A DNA stretch of 64,000 bases from Bremia lactucae. Taxonomy: Eukaryota; Oomycota; Peronosporomycetes; Peronosporales; Peronosporaceae. The notes beneath the pieces were generated by a model. It worked only from the letters and a program-made list of their open reading frames with translations, was not told the origin of the DNA and did not search any database. How positions within the stretch are numbered: the first letter of the stretch is position 1; each line of letters starts with the position of its first letter. The translations under genes were made by a program, and so were the position numbers. Shown piece by piece: positions 1-10,529 of the stretch. Location of the stretch: NCBI RefSeq assembly GCF_004359215.1, contig NC_090619.1, forward strand, positions 5,961,005 through 6,025,004. Direction: 5' to 3'.

Positions 1-105
1 CCCTTGGACATGAGGTACATCTTCATCTTGTAGCTCCATAGCACGTAGTTTGAGCCGTCAAAAGGCTCAATCTTGAAACCGGAGTCGTTGCTTGGGCTCA
101 TAACC
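1..105 (-). mobile_element. 5' start of a second Copia copy (gag N-terminus plus leader)
   Basis: Read on the minus strand, 1-66 encodes the same gag start (F-D-G-x-N-Y-V-L-W motif) as the copy at 4459-4520, and 67-105 is the leader with its primer-binding site directly beside the LTR at 106. About 56 bp of leader that carries the start codon in the right-hand copy is missing here. This copy therefore shares the LTR 106-548 with the element to its right, which makes a tandem arrangement; the rest lies outside the window. Confidence 0.75.
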
Positions 106-548
106 TGTTGATTTACGTTAACGCTATGAGCTTGAAGATGGGCTTACGGTCGAGATTGCAAACCGGAAAGTAAGTTATATTTTGAGTTTAACTTTATCCT
201 ACCGTTAGCTTTATCCTACCGTTAACTTTATCCTACCGTTAATTATTTCCTATCGTTTGCTGCGCCCCCTTTCCCAGATATGTGGACTACCATAAAATGG
301 GGGACGTCACTGTCTGGCGGTACAGTGCTGGTGAACCCCAAACACCAGTTCCCGAAGGTTTTACTTTTTGTCGTTACCGGGTATCGAACCGGTGACCAGT
401 GGGTCGCACCGCCATGCCTTACCCGACTGAGCCACAACACACGATATTTTCCACACTCAACTTCTCCGTATTATTCTTGTCATTCGATCCCGTATACACG
501 CATATGCATAATGTGCAACACTTTCGATGAATACATCAATCTTCAACA
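106..548 (-). repeat. Copia 1 3' LTR
   Basis: 443 bp, matching 4617-5042. It has three 17-bp CTTTATCCTACCGTTAA-like units around 188-240, where the other LTR has two. It also has an internal tRNA-like segment (see 370-441). On its left side it is followed by the primer-binding site of another copy. Confidence 0.9.
370..441 (-). other. tRNA-like segment with Pol III A and B boxes inside the LTR
   Basis: On the minus strand, 434-417 reads TGGCTCAGTCGGGTAAGG, a good A box. Positions 390-380 read GGTTCGATACC, a good B box, and they lie 44 nt apart start to start. The T-arm can pair (ACCGG with CCGGT) around an 8-nt loop, but I cannot draw a proper anticodon arm and the acceptor stem pairs only partly. 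I therefore call it tRNA-derived, not a working tRNA. It runs in the same direction as the element. Confidence 0.6.
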
Positions 549-588
549 CTCTCCCTTGATGTGCGCTCGAAGTGACGCCCTTATGCTG

Positions 589-3500
589 TCATGCCAAGTC
601 CCATGATAAACTTGGTATGCTTGTCTCTTGAAAGCGCTTGGTCAATCCGTCCGCGATCATTTCTTCCGTCGGCTTGTACTCCAGCGCAATCACCTCACCT
701 GCCACCTTCTCTCGCAAGAAATGAAACTTAATGTCGACGTGCTTCGTGCGCGAATGGTAGACAGGATTTTTGGCAAGCGCAATACATCCTTGATTGTCTT
801 GAAAAATCGTCGTCACCGTATCCGTCTTGTACTCCAAGTCCTTTTTCAAATTTCGAAGCCAGACTGCCTCTTGAGTTGCGCTATACAGACTCATGTACTC
901 TGCTTCCGTGCTTGATGTCGCAACGGTTGGCTGTCGCTTGGAATTCCATGAGATCGTGCCGCCGTTCGGGAAGAACAAGTATCCTGTCGTTGAACGCCGC
1001 GTGTCTAAGTCGCCTGCCCAGTTTGCGTCTGCAAATCCAATAAGCTCTTTCTTGTTAACGCCGCTAAATACAATGCCAATATCTTTAGTCGTCTTCAAGT
1101 ACTTGAGAATTCGCTTGGCTGCTACCCAGTGTGACTTGCCGTAGCGCTCACAGAACTTGGCAACTTTGCCAACCGCATGCGCGATGTCTGGTCGTGTACA
1201 AGTCGCTATGTACATTAATGCACCCACCAGTTCGCGATACGGAAATCTCGGTACAAATGTTTCCTCTTCAGGCATCTTCACCAGTTTTGAGTTGTTGTCC
1301 GCTGGTGTGTACACGTCCTTGCAATTCTCGATTCCATACTTTTCCGAGAGTCGCCTGATGTATGCCTTCTGGTTCATCTTGATCAAATGTTCATCGCGCT
1401 TGCGGTGAATTTCGATTCCTAAGCAGTACTTGAGATCCCCAAGCTCTTTGATGCTGAACTCTTGCTTAAGCGCACTCTTAATGTTCGTGGTGTGCTCCTT
1501 AGTCTTGCCGAACAGCATTAGGTCGTCCACGTAGATTACAATGATGCTGTATTCGCCACTTGACACTCGAATAAACACACACGGATCTGCTGAAGTGCTT
1601 TTGAATCCGTCGTTTTCCAGATGCTGATTTAGTTTGCTGTTCCACTGCGCGCCGCTTGCTTGGTTCCATACATTTTCTGCAGCAAACACTTCTTCATCGG
1701 ATTTTGTTGATCTTCAAAACCGTCGGGTTGGTCCATGTAGATCTCCTCATCAACTTCTTCATACAAGAATGCGGTATCAACGTCAACATTTTCTGCCTCC
1801 AAGTATTCAGCTGCTGCAATAGCTAACACCGTATTGATTGACTCTTTGCGTGCCACTGGTGCAAAAAGCTCGACGAAGTCGATCCCAGGCCGCTGCGTAA
1901 ATCCTTTTGCAACTAATCGAGCCTTGAACTTGACAATATTTCCACTTGGATCGCGCTTGATCCGAAAAACCCACTTGCAGCCAACAGCCTTCTTGTTCGG
2001 TGGCATGTCCAGTAACGCCCATGTGCTGTGTTCGTTGAGTGACTGCATCTCACTCTTCATCGCTTCCAGCCACTGCTTCTTGTTCGTACTCTTTAATACT
2101 TCTTCGTAGCTTGAAGCTTGTTCTCCATCACAATCTGCAACAAAGCAATAAAACGAGTCTTCTCCTTCAAAATCGTCCAAGTTAAAGTGACCGCGACGTA
2201 AGTTGGGAAACTCTTGTTCGAAGCGTACCACACCGCGTTTCTTTCGAATTGGTCGCATCATCCACTCTTCTTCGCCGTCTCTTCCGGGCGTGCTTGATAC
2301 TCGAGTGGGAACCTGACCTTGAACACTGGACTCGTCTTGACTACACGAATCGGGTCACGGCAAGCTCGAAGTGGCGGAGTCCGAAGCCTTTCATCATTTG
2401 CTGGAACCTCCACACCATTGTCGTTAAGTGTCGACGTCTCCAAATTTTCATCATCATCAATGATGTCGATAATTCGATCGTCTTCCCTTTTCTTAATTGC
2501 CTTCGAAACAGAATGCTCGGCAAATGTCACGCTTCTTGAAATTATGATCGAGCCATCATCCGCGTTAAGTAATCGGTACGCTTTGTGATCCTTTGCGTAA
2601 CCAAGAAAATAACACTTCACGCCCGAATCGTCCAGCTTCTTTCGTTTCTCCTTTGTTACGTGCGCGTAGCATTGCGAACCAAATATGCGCATGTGGTCGA
2701 TGCGCGGCTTTCGCTTAAACAATATCTCGTACGGACTTGACTTCTTGTTCGACGAGTTTGGAACCACGTTCCGAATGTCTGCTGCTGTCATTAACGCTTC
2801 GCACCAGTAAGACTTGTCGAGACCGCTGTCCTTAAGCATGCAGCGCGTCATCTCTACCAGAGTTCGATTCATGCGCTCTGCCATGCCGTTCTGTTCAGGA
2901 TTGTATGGAACTGTGTACTCTTGCTTGATGAACTTCTCCTTGCAGAAGTTGTTCATTGCCGTCTTCCGGTACTCGCCACCGTTGTCACTTCAATTTATCT
3001 TGATCTTAGTCCCAGACGCTATCTTGATCTCCCCGTAAAATCTTGTGAACGCGCTCATGACTTCACTCTTCTTTCGCAACGAATAAACCGTCACGTATCG
3101 GCTCTTCATCATGATGAAGCTCACAATGTACTTAAAGCCGGATCTTGAAGCTGGAGTGATTGGTCCAAGCACGTCGGAGCATACGATACCGTCAAAACGT
3201 GCACTCTCCCTGAGTCCTTTGTCTTCCTCGCTTGACTTGAATGACTTGCGTACTTGCTTGGACGTTGCGCATACGTCACACACGACGTCGGTCTTCATTT
3301 CCGCGCCTTTGATCCTTCCGTCCTTGATCATATCATTAATCGTCCCGTACGATGCGTGACCCAGTCTTCTGTGCCATAGCTCGCTCTCGTACGCGGCTAC
3401 GTGACACTCCGCACCAGCCTCAACGTTGAGGTACATCAGGAAGCCCTGCTTCCTTCCAGTGGCAACTGGTGTCCCACCCCGCTTCACGACGCACTCGTTG

Positions 3501-4549
3501 CGCGTGATCTTTACTTTAATTCCTCGCGCTGATGCAGCCGTAAGCGAAAATAAATTCTTTGACACATCTTCGACATGGAGAGTATTTTCGAGGCGAGCGT
3601 CGATCCAAGCATGTCCGGTCCAAACGCGCAGCTTCACCGTTCCGTGACCGATGACCTTGAGCTTCACATTACTCTTCGCGCTTGATATACGGCGCGCCTG
3701 GCACACTTCCTCATACTCCACAAAAGCTTCCCGGTCCTTGCACATGTGTGCAGATGCGCCACTGTCCATAACCCGGCAGTCGCTGACGGACCCTTCGCTT
3801 GCATTAAATGTGATGTTGGAGTGGTCGTGTCCTCCTTCTCGTGTTTCCCTTGGTCCACGACTTGAACGGCAATTTCTAGCATAGTGGCCGACCTTGCCAC
3901 AGTTAAAACACGCTCCTGAAGGTTTCTTAGCACGCCATTCGTGCTGCTTCTTGAGGTGCTGCTTTCCGTTTCTCTTACTTGTGTAAAGAGCCATTGTTTC
4001 TTCTACACGTGCTGTGTCCTTGTGCCGCACTTCCTCAGCAATTAATTTGCTCACGAGGTCGCTGAAATTAAAACTTGACACTGACATGCGAAACGCCTGC
4101 ACTAAGCTCTCGTAGCTTGCAGGCAAACTCCTCAGCATCACCGCACATACGTCCTCTTCACTTGGCCCGCAGTTGGCGCTATTCATCTTCATGACTAGGT
4201 CTTCAAGCTCTGTCACGTGACCACTGATGCTTGAAGCTGTGTACTTAAACGACGCAAACTTCTCCTTAAGCCAAAGTCGATTCGCCATGTCTTGTGTGCG
4301 ATGAAACTTCGCCAGCCTTCCCCACGCCTCTCTCGCCGTCGTCGCGTCGATAATGTGCATCAACTGCGCGTCACTCAGATTCAGCGCAATTACAGCGTGC
4401 GCTTGCTGCTCCTTTACAGCATTCGGAGCGTCTACACCAGAGACAGCTCCCCACAACCCCTTGGACATGAGGTACATCTTCATCTTGAAGCTCCATAGCA
4501 CGTAGTTTAAGCCGTCAAAAGGGGGGAGGTTCTTTAAAATTTGAAACAC
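589..4549 (-). pseudogene. Copia 1 gag-pol polyprotein, broken
   Basis: The polyprotein has gag (start MFQILKNLPPFDG at 4549), a CCHC knuckle (CFNCGKVGHYARNC), protease motif D-S-G-A-S-A-H-M, a GAG-pre-integrase H-H-C-C zinc region, integrase core (S-D-N-G-G-E-Y; N-G-M-A-E-R-M-N-R), RT with Y-V-D-D-L, and RNase H ending in the K-H-V-D-I-K-F-H-F motif. Breaks: an in-frame TGA near 2990 just before the S-D-N-G-G motif, a frame change near 2258, and another near 1650 inside RT. All catalytic motifs are still readable, so it decayed recently and cannot make a full polyprotein. Confidence 0.93.
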
Positions 4550-4590
4550 CTTTATTATTTGTTTTAGGTTTTATTTCTCAATCTTGAAAC

Positions 4591-4616
4591 CGGAGTCGTT
4601 GCTTGGGCTCATAACC
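4591..4616 (-). promoter_or_regulatory. Copia 1 primer-binding site, half-tRNA(iMet) type
   Basis: Directly inside the 5' LTR, the plus strand reads GCTTGGGCTCATAACC, which resembles the anticodon stem-loop (C-A-U) of initiator tRNA-Met. The minus strand (GGTTATGAGCCC) would pair with a tRNA cut in its anticodon loop, as known for Drosophila copia. No match to a tRNA 3' CCA end is seen here. Confidence 0.6.
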
Positions 4617-5042
4617 TGTTAATTTACGTTCACGCTATGAGCTTGAAGATGGGCTTACGGTCGAGATTGCAAACCGGAAAGTAAGTTATATTTTGAGTTA
4701 AACTTTATCCTACCGTTAACTTTGTCCTACCGTTAATTATTTCCTATCGTTTGCTACACCCCCTTTCCCAGATATGTGGACTACCATACAATGGGGGACG
4801 TCACTGTCTGGCGGTACAGTGCTGGTGAACCCCAAACACCAGTTCCCGAAGGTTTTACTTTTTGTCGTTACCGGGTATCGAACCGGTGACCAGTGGGTCG
4901 CATCGCCATGCCTTACCCGACTGAGCCACAACACACGATATTTTCCACACTCAACTTATCCGTATCATTCTTGTCATTCGATCACGTATACACGCATATG
5001 CATAAAGTGCAACACTTTCGATGAATACATCAATCTTCAACA
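4617..5042 (-). repeat. Copia 1 5' LTR
   Basis: 426 bp, the partner of 106-548. It ends at 5042 next to unrelated Gypsy sequence. Confidence 0.9.
4864..4935 (-). other. tRNA-like segment inside the 5' LTR (second copy)
   Basis: The B box is at 4884-4874 and the A box at 4928-4911 on the minus strand. Both boxes are identical to those in the other LTR; the spacer differs by one base. Confidence 0.6.
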
Positions 5043-5278
5043 GTCTTTAACGTTGCGAATGAACGCGCTCCAGTCTTCCATTAGCGAGACTTTATCTCGC
5101 TTATTGTTGCCTCTATACCACCGATGCTTGAAAAAACATCGAAATAAAAATCTTCCTCAGCGCAAAAGCTCTTCGCGCTGGGATCAAGGCCGTGTAGCTT
5201 TGTTGCAATAAATAAGGGATATTTATTGTGAAGAGTAGTCTCTCCAGACGAGCTATTGATTAGCAGTTCTGGCAAAAA

Positions 5279-5791
5279 TCACGGCTTCTTCTCAGGGGCG
5301 AGATGAGATAGTTTAGTGTCTACGATACCCTGAGCGGTAAACACTGAAGCAGGGGCACCACAAGAACTTATATTAGGTTGGCTTACGCCATCGTCATCAT
5401 CAATACGCACAGAACTATGTGCGGATGACGGCACGGGAGACCGTAATGGCGATGAGGAATCATCCTCATCGTCGGAACCGAATATGCTGTAGCGAATACT
5501 ACCAGCTCGTCTACACGAATGAGCCCCTCATTTGAAGGCTCATTGTCAGCCGCCTGACGGTGATCAGGTGACTGTTCTATTCTCCCCGAGTCGGCCATTT
5601 CGTCTAACTCGCATTCGTAGTCGACCTCCAAAGAGGGTCGCATTCACGTGGTGTATCACCACGTGCACCCACAACATTTAGAGTTGCGGGAGAAGATGAC
5701 AATACGTTCTGTCTGCCGCAAGAGACAATAATGCGTCACCCGCGGCTGCATGAATCGCAGCCGAAGGCGCCGTACTACTCGCAGACCGCAT
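5279..5791 (-). pseudogene. Antisense ORF of family A Gypsy, copy 1 (frameshifted)
   Basis: It starts ATGCGG at 5791, opposite to the element's own genes. The N-terminal P-S-A-A-x-x-A-A-A-G-D-A block, the V-D-Y-E-C-E block and the D-D-E-D-x-S-S-S-P block are shared with copies at 31852 and 49682. An early stop follows the first block (near 5696). A one-base loss near 5514 shifts the frame; beyond it, the frame runs open to a TGA at 5279. The product would be acidic and serine-rich. I recognise no domain. Confidence 0.45.
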
Positions 5792-5923
5792 GGACTTGTT
5801 AACCATGCGATAGAATTAAAAATGATGAATCTGACCAATCAACATCAATTTTAATAAAGTGGTCTTATAGTCACCACTCTATTCAATGACAATCAGAGTG
5901 ATTGTCGTTTAAAGGAGGGGTGA

Positions 5924-6344
5924 TGAAACGGGGGTGTATCGTTACATGAAATTAACACTTAAGGTTGTTGATTAATATATTATCTAAAAGTTAGATAATA
6001 TTTGGAGAATATTATTTTACATGATTATATTCTAAAGGCTTAGCCATTGGTAGATATAGACCATTATATCTACTTTTTCCGCGGTCCAGTCAGCGCTGGA
6101 CGTGCGCAAAGAGAGATACAGATAAGACTTTTTTATAATCAAGTTAGTATTAAGTAGATAGACAAGAAGAACTTAATTATATTAATACAGTTTTTAACTA
6201 ACCCTCTTTAAAGCAAGTGTTTTAAAGAGAAGGCTTCCTCTGCACGTACTAGTGTACGGGAAGTGACGTGAGGCACCACTCGCAATGAGGCAGTGCGAAG
6301 TGGACTTGTACTGAAGCAGTGCAAGTCGGCAGTGCCCCGTTACA
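5924..6344 (+). repeat. Family A Gypsy LTR
   Basis: It starts TGAAACGGGGGTGTATCG after a purine tract (AAAGGAGGGGTGA) and ends GTGCCCCGTTACA, like the LTRs at 21352, 31987 and 49815. Confidence 0.85.
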
Positions 6345-6925
6345 AAAATGTGACCCTGCCGGCAGCTATGCAAATTCCGCGTTTAGAAAATGCATGGAAA
6401 AGGGGTGCAGTGCTTAAACTCTCTGGCTCTGTATCTCAGAGGACGGGGCACAGCTCGACACTTAAGGGGTTCGGTGTCAAATCGCGTCAATGGGCTGCAC
6501 AAGTACATGGTGGTGAGTGAGTAAATATTAATCCATGAAGCGTCCATCGTTCTTGTCGTAATACTGCAGCAATTCGCTCTCTAGCTGAAATAAGATAGAA
6601 TCCTATGATACGGGGGGATAGTTAACGTGATCGCGTGATTTCACTAGAGAATTGACGTGCCGCCATTGCCCAAAATCATGCAGCAGCAAGCATCCCTCAT
6701 AATCCGTCATGACATACACAAACGCTAAGCTCAAGTGTTGTCTCAGAAAAGGGACCACTTCGGTGATCCTCAATAAAAAATGGAACGATACGGAGAAGGT
6801 TAACATCGTTTCTGCGCAAGGATGACATGCATAAATCAAAAAGTATCGCACTTTCTTAAAACGACCTCAGCGGGCCGAGTGGTTAAGCACTGGAACTGGG
6901 AGCGGGAGGTACACCCATAAAGGGC
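6345..6925. other. No recognised gene; pre-insertion flank
   Basis: Open frames here (for example 6293-6520 plus, 6851-6603 minus) match nothing I recognise. A short tRNA Ser/Leu-like A box (GGCCGAGTGGTTAAG, near 6880) has no B box after it. Confidence 0.5.
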
Positions 6926-6930
6926 GGTAC
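6926..6930. repeat. Target-site duplication GGTAC (left)
   Basis: It is repeated at 15813-15817, directly after the right LTR end. This fixes the borders of the family D element. Confidence 0.85.
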
Positions 6931-7080
6931 TTTAACGGGGTGGCACGTTATTGTAATATATTTTATTATAAGAGGAATAATAAATATTATTTTCTACGAG
7001 ATGAAATAAGTTTAAAGTACAAAATTATTATCTTCTTTAATTTTGACTTAGAAATTCCAATATTACCTAATTTGGTAATA
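6931..7080 (+). repeat. Family D 5' LTR, internally deleted
   Basis: It starts TTTAACGGGGTGGCACG and matches the first part of the LTR at 56024, up to the TTTGGTAATATT motif. It then jumps to the leader before gag, so about the last two thirds of the LTR is missing. Confidence 0.7.
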
Positions 7081-7113
7081 TTAACGCACGCACGTTCCAT
7101 CCGACCATCCAAC

Positions 7114-8140
7114 ATGGACATGAATGAAGAAGGAGGGAGCTATCAAGCCCCTCAGGAAGGCTATCACGCAACGCGTGAAAGGCTCACTCATTTGAGTGAC
7201 CTTAAATTGGGAGCGATCGAACGAATGAGTTCGGTCATAGGCATGTGAACAATATGCGGCCATAGCCGAGTTCATATAACGTCAACTCGAAGAGGCCCAA
7301 GTAAATGTAGCCTTGCTTCATCAATAATGCTCTCAACACGCGGAGGTGTGTTGAGAGGACAGGGTGTTCAACAGTTGGAACTGTTGAGATATCAGCCTTT
7401 ACAGGCCGACGCTTCGGCGTCGACGTGAAAGCTTTAGGATCGAAATCTCTAAGTTAAGGCAGTCGAAGCGACTACTTTGTAGGTTGGTTCGTCGAATTAG
7501 TCGACACCATTGAAGCTCGCCGTATTAATGATGATGCGACGAAAGTGAAATTTGGCTATCTAGCTTAGCCGGATGTGCCAATTCTTGGGCCCTAGGCACA
7601 AGCTTCACTACCCATCGTTTTTTGGTCGTTTGATCCCGGCTCGGGTAGACATTTTAGCCGCCACGTGCCGAATTCTGGGCTCGAGCCGAGCTCTTGGATT
7701 TGAAGAAGGGCAAGCGTGACCTCTACGCGTATGCCCAGCATACACGATACCTGCTCAATTGTATCGTGAGTCATCCAATTGATGAACAAACACAGGTAAC
7801 TTTGTTTATTAAAGGCCTTACAGACGGTCCCGTTAAGACTCACCTGTTCCGGCTTGAACTAGAGTCGCTCGACCAAGCAATCTCTATAGCGTAACAGGAG
7901 GACTTCAGTCTTATAGGGCTTTCGTCCACTCTGGAGCTTACAATCCTCCGAGACGACAAGAAAATGAAGGTCCAGAACCTATGGACCTCTCATATGTAGA
8001 GAGCGAGAAACCTTGCTCTTCAAGCCACAAACATCTGCAAAATTGCAACAGTGTGACAAACCACACACCATAAAATTCGATACTTAGGAAGCAGCATCAA
8101 AAAAATATCAAACGCTTGTCTTTATGAGACAGTGCAAATG
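7114..8140 (+). pseudogene. Gypsy gag remnant (family D)
   Basis: The start codon region (MDMNEEGG) and the E-G-Y-H-A-T-R-E-R-L-T-H-L-S-D-L-K block match the better copy at 56607. A second open piece, 7694-7894, carries the core gag helix region (Y-A-Q-H-T-R-Y-L; G-L-T-D-G-P-V-K-T-H-L-F-R-L), homologous to 57378. Several stops and deletions lie between. The CCHC knuckle seen at 57620 is not readable here. Confidence 0.8.
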
Positions 8141-8349
8141 TCTTAGATCGGCGGTAGAGTCGATCGTAGACGAGCTTGCTGTGGTTGCGCAACCACAACT
8201 AGAAGCAGTTGGTCAGGATACTCTTTAAACAAAACTTGAGAGAACAAATCCCCAAGAATCTTCGGGAAAAGGTCCCTAGAAACCGGTGGTGAAAGGTTCT
8301 TATGTACCTTTGGGAATAAGTTGTAACGAGGAAACTGAGACATTAAATG

Positions 8350-10330
8350 TCTTTGTAAACAACGAATTAAGCGTAGGCGCTTATATAATCGATCTGCTAG
8401 CGCCTCCGAATTTAATCCGGAGATGACTCAATTGCCAACGCTAGAACCGAAATGATTCTTGCATGATCTGCGTACTGGCATAGTCAAGCAGATCTGCGTA
8501 CGTGACATAGATGACAAGTACGTGGCCGATGTTCAATCGAAAATAGTACTTCCTGGAATCGATCGGGTTCTGAGCAGCTCATCGATGAACGAAAGTGTCC
8601 TCGATGAGAAAACTCGGATTGAACGTTTTACGTCCCAATACTGGGAGCCTTTGAAGACAAATTCTTTATATAAGATTTGATCGAATTTAAAGATGTATTT
8701 CCTGAGTCCATACTGCGCGAGTTGCCTAATGATAAAGGCCCTATATACGAATTCGATCTGATTCCAGGTTCGAAATACACTGTCATGCAGTAGTGGCCAT
8801 TTCCTCCTTCTGGTACCGGCTCAAACGCCGATGCCGTAAAAAGACGTAATCATTGACGGTATGTCAAAGGTACGAGCTTTTCGTCAAAGCATCTGATAAA
8901 TAGACACTATCAGATCCTCATGCGTGAAGCGGTTATCCGTTTGCAAGAGTAAGCGTTCCAAGCAGTATGCTACCGGGGTATCTATTGTGCTATAAGCTTA
9001 GTAATGTCCCTGCAACATTCAACAGATGTGGGATCAATCTGTTGAGATCGGTGCGGGATTTTGCACCGAGTTATTTGGATAATTTCTTCGTATATACAGC
9101 CATGGATGAAAAGTCGGTCGTTAAAGTACATCGTATCCACGTCCGAAAGGTTTTTGCACCTATGCGTACGCATAAATTTTATACAAATCTACAGAAGTGT
9201 ATATTCGCTACAAGTGAAATACCACTTCTTGAGTGTATCGTGGGTAAACACGGTGTACGCTCTTATCCAGAAAATATCAAGGTGATCACCTACTGGCCTA
9301 TGCCAGTCGATGTAAATGGACTTCAAAAGCTCCTCGGGTTAGCAGCGTACTTACACAAGTACTCCTGCAATTATGCCAAAATACAGTACATATTTCTTCT
9401 TCGTTGGAGAAAAATGTTAAGTGGTCATGGAGCGGTGTTGCCAGCATTCGTTTAAATGTAATAAGCAAGCTTAAAACAATCGCCAATCCTGGCGATTGCG
9501 GACCAAGACAGATTATTTCATGTAAAAGCGATTTGCAACCGGTTGTGCGTTAATGCAATATGACACAGACGGCGCAGAGCGCGTCAGCGGCCATCAGTCG
9601 CGTCAGCTTCAACTAGCCGAAAGCATTACCCAGTGCACGACAAGAATTTCCTTGTCATGAAATATGCGCTGGCAAAGTTTGGGTCTATCTCTTGGGAGAT
9701 AGACCGTTCAATGTTTATACGGAGCATGCGTCTTTTCGCACGGCCGTAAACAGTCCACGCCTCTCGCAAAGAATGGTGAGATGGTTGTTGTTTTTTCGTG
9801 GAGTACAACTTCTTGGTGGAATACAAACCAGGACGACTTAATGTTGTCAGTGTTGTCCTTTCGCGCCTGCCCGATATTGAGCCGGCCGCGTAAAACAACA
9901 GTGAAGATAAGCTCACTGTTACAACAAGCAACAGTGAGCATGACCCCACTGTTGCAACAATAAATGTTCTGTCGTCAGCATTACTTGACGACGTAAGAAG
10001 AGCCTATCAAGAAGATATATGATACATGTTGCTGCAGTGCCGAAGTCGATTACCGCCAAAGGCAGGGCTCGTGTCTTTGTTGACACGATGTTTCGGCTCC
10101 ATGTTACCCTCGTGAACTGGTCTCAGACGCGAGACCCCCGGTTCACGGCGAAGTTTTGGCAATCTGTGCTCTGATCACTTGGAACACAGTTCAATATGTC
10201 AACTTCTGACCATCCTGAGCCAGATGGTCAGACAGAACGTGCTTATCGTATCCTCGAAGAGATTCTTCGCGGATGAAATGGGCGTATCCGCGAAGAATCT
10301 CTTCGAGGATACGCGGATAAAATGGGCGTA
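8350..10330 (+). pseudogene. Gypsy pol remnant: RT, RNase H, integrase (family D)
   Basis: 8459-8680 is the pre-RT linker (S-S-S-M-N-E-S-V-L-D-E-K-T-R-I-E-R). 8967-9455 holds the RT palm and thumb: the active-site box reads A-P-S-Y-L-D-N-F, with Asn at the second catalytic Asp position, then the G-L-A-A-Y-L-H-K-Y-S tether. RNase H remains at 9480-9960 in broken frames. Integrase traces follow to about 10330, where a 27-bp perfect inverted repeat interrupts the frame. Confidence 0.85.
10247..10313. repeat. Perfect 27-bp inverted repeat, 13-nt loop
   Basis: Arms 10247-10273 and 10287-10313 are exact reverse complements. The matching region of another element (47411-47460) has no such palindrome, so it arose inside this copy. 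A partial direct repeat (CGCGGATAAAATGGGCGTATC type) follows. Confidence 0.9.
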
Positions 10331-10529
10331 TCCGTTAAGGATACAATGTTGAGTTAACTAACATTGAAGTGGACAAACTCAGTAATAGCGATAAGGCTAT
10401 TACTGACTTTGACAAACGATGCTTAAATACTCAGCAGCGAAAAAATAGTTTTAGTGAGAAAAATAATGCTGTCACTTAAGGACGTCTCCGCAGTGCGCAC
10501 CGGTCGCATTGAACACACAAAAAACCAAG

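Larger units (their letters stand above)
106..5042 (-). mobile_element. Copia LTR retrotransposon, near full length (Copia 1)
   Basis: The element lies on the minus strand: 5' LTR 4617-5042, gag-pol 4549-589, 3' LTR 106-548. The LTRs start TGTTGA and end TCAACA or TTAACA on the element strand. They differ at roughly a dozen positions plus one 17-bp tandem unit, so the insertion is not very recent. A purine tract (AAGGGAGAG) abuts the 3' LTR. Domain order is protease, integrase, RT, RNase H, which defines Copia. No target-site duplication can be tested because the left flank is another copy. The right flank is a family A Gypsy 3' end. Confidence 0.92.
5043..6344 (+). mobile_element. Family A Gypsy, 3' end fragment with LTR
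   Basis: 5060-5923 is collinear with 48975-49814, the stretch between chromodomain and 3' LTR of the family A element further right. It is followed by an LTR at 5924-6344. Everything upstream is replaced by Copia 1 at 5042. It includes an antisense ORF (5791-5279). Confidence 0.8.

Noticed and set aside
6872..6925. tRNA Ser/Leu-like A box (GGCCGAGTGGTTAAG)
   Set aside because: No B box or cloverleaf follows, nor does one reappear beyond the element's right end at 15818, so no tRNA gene is supported.
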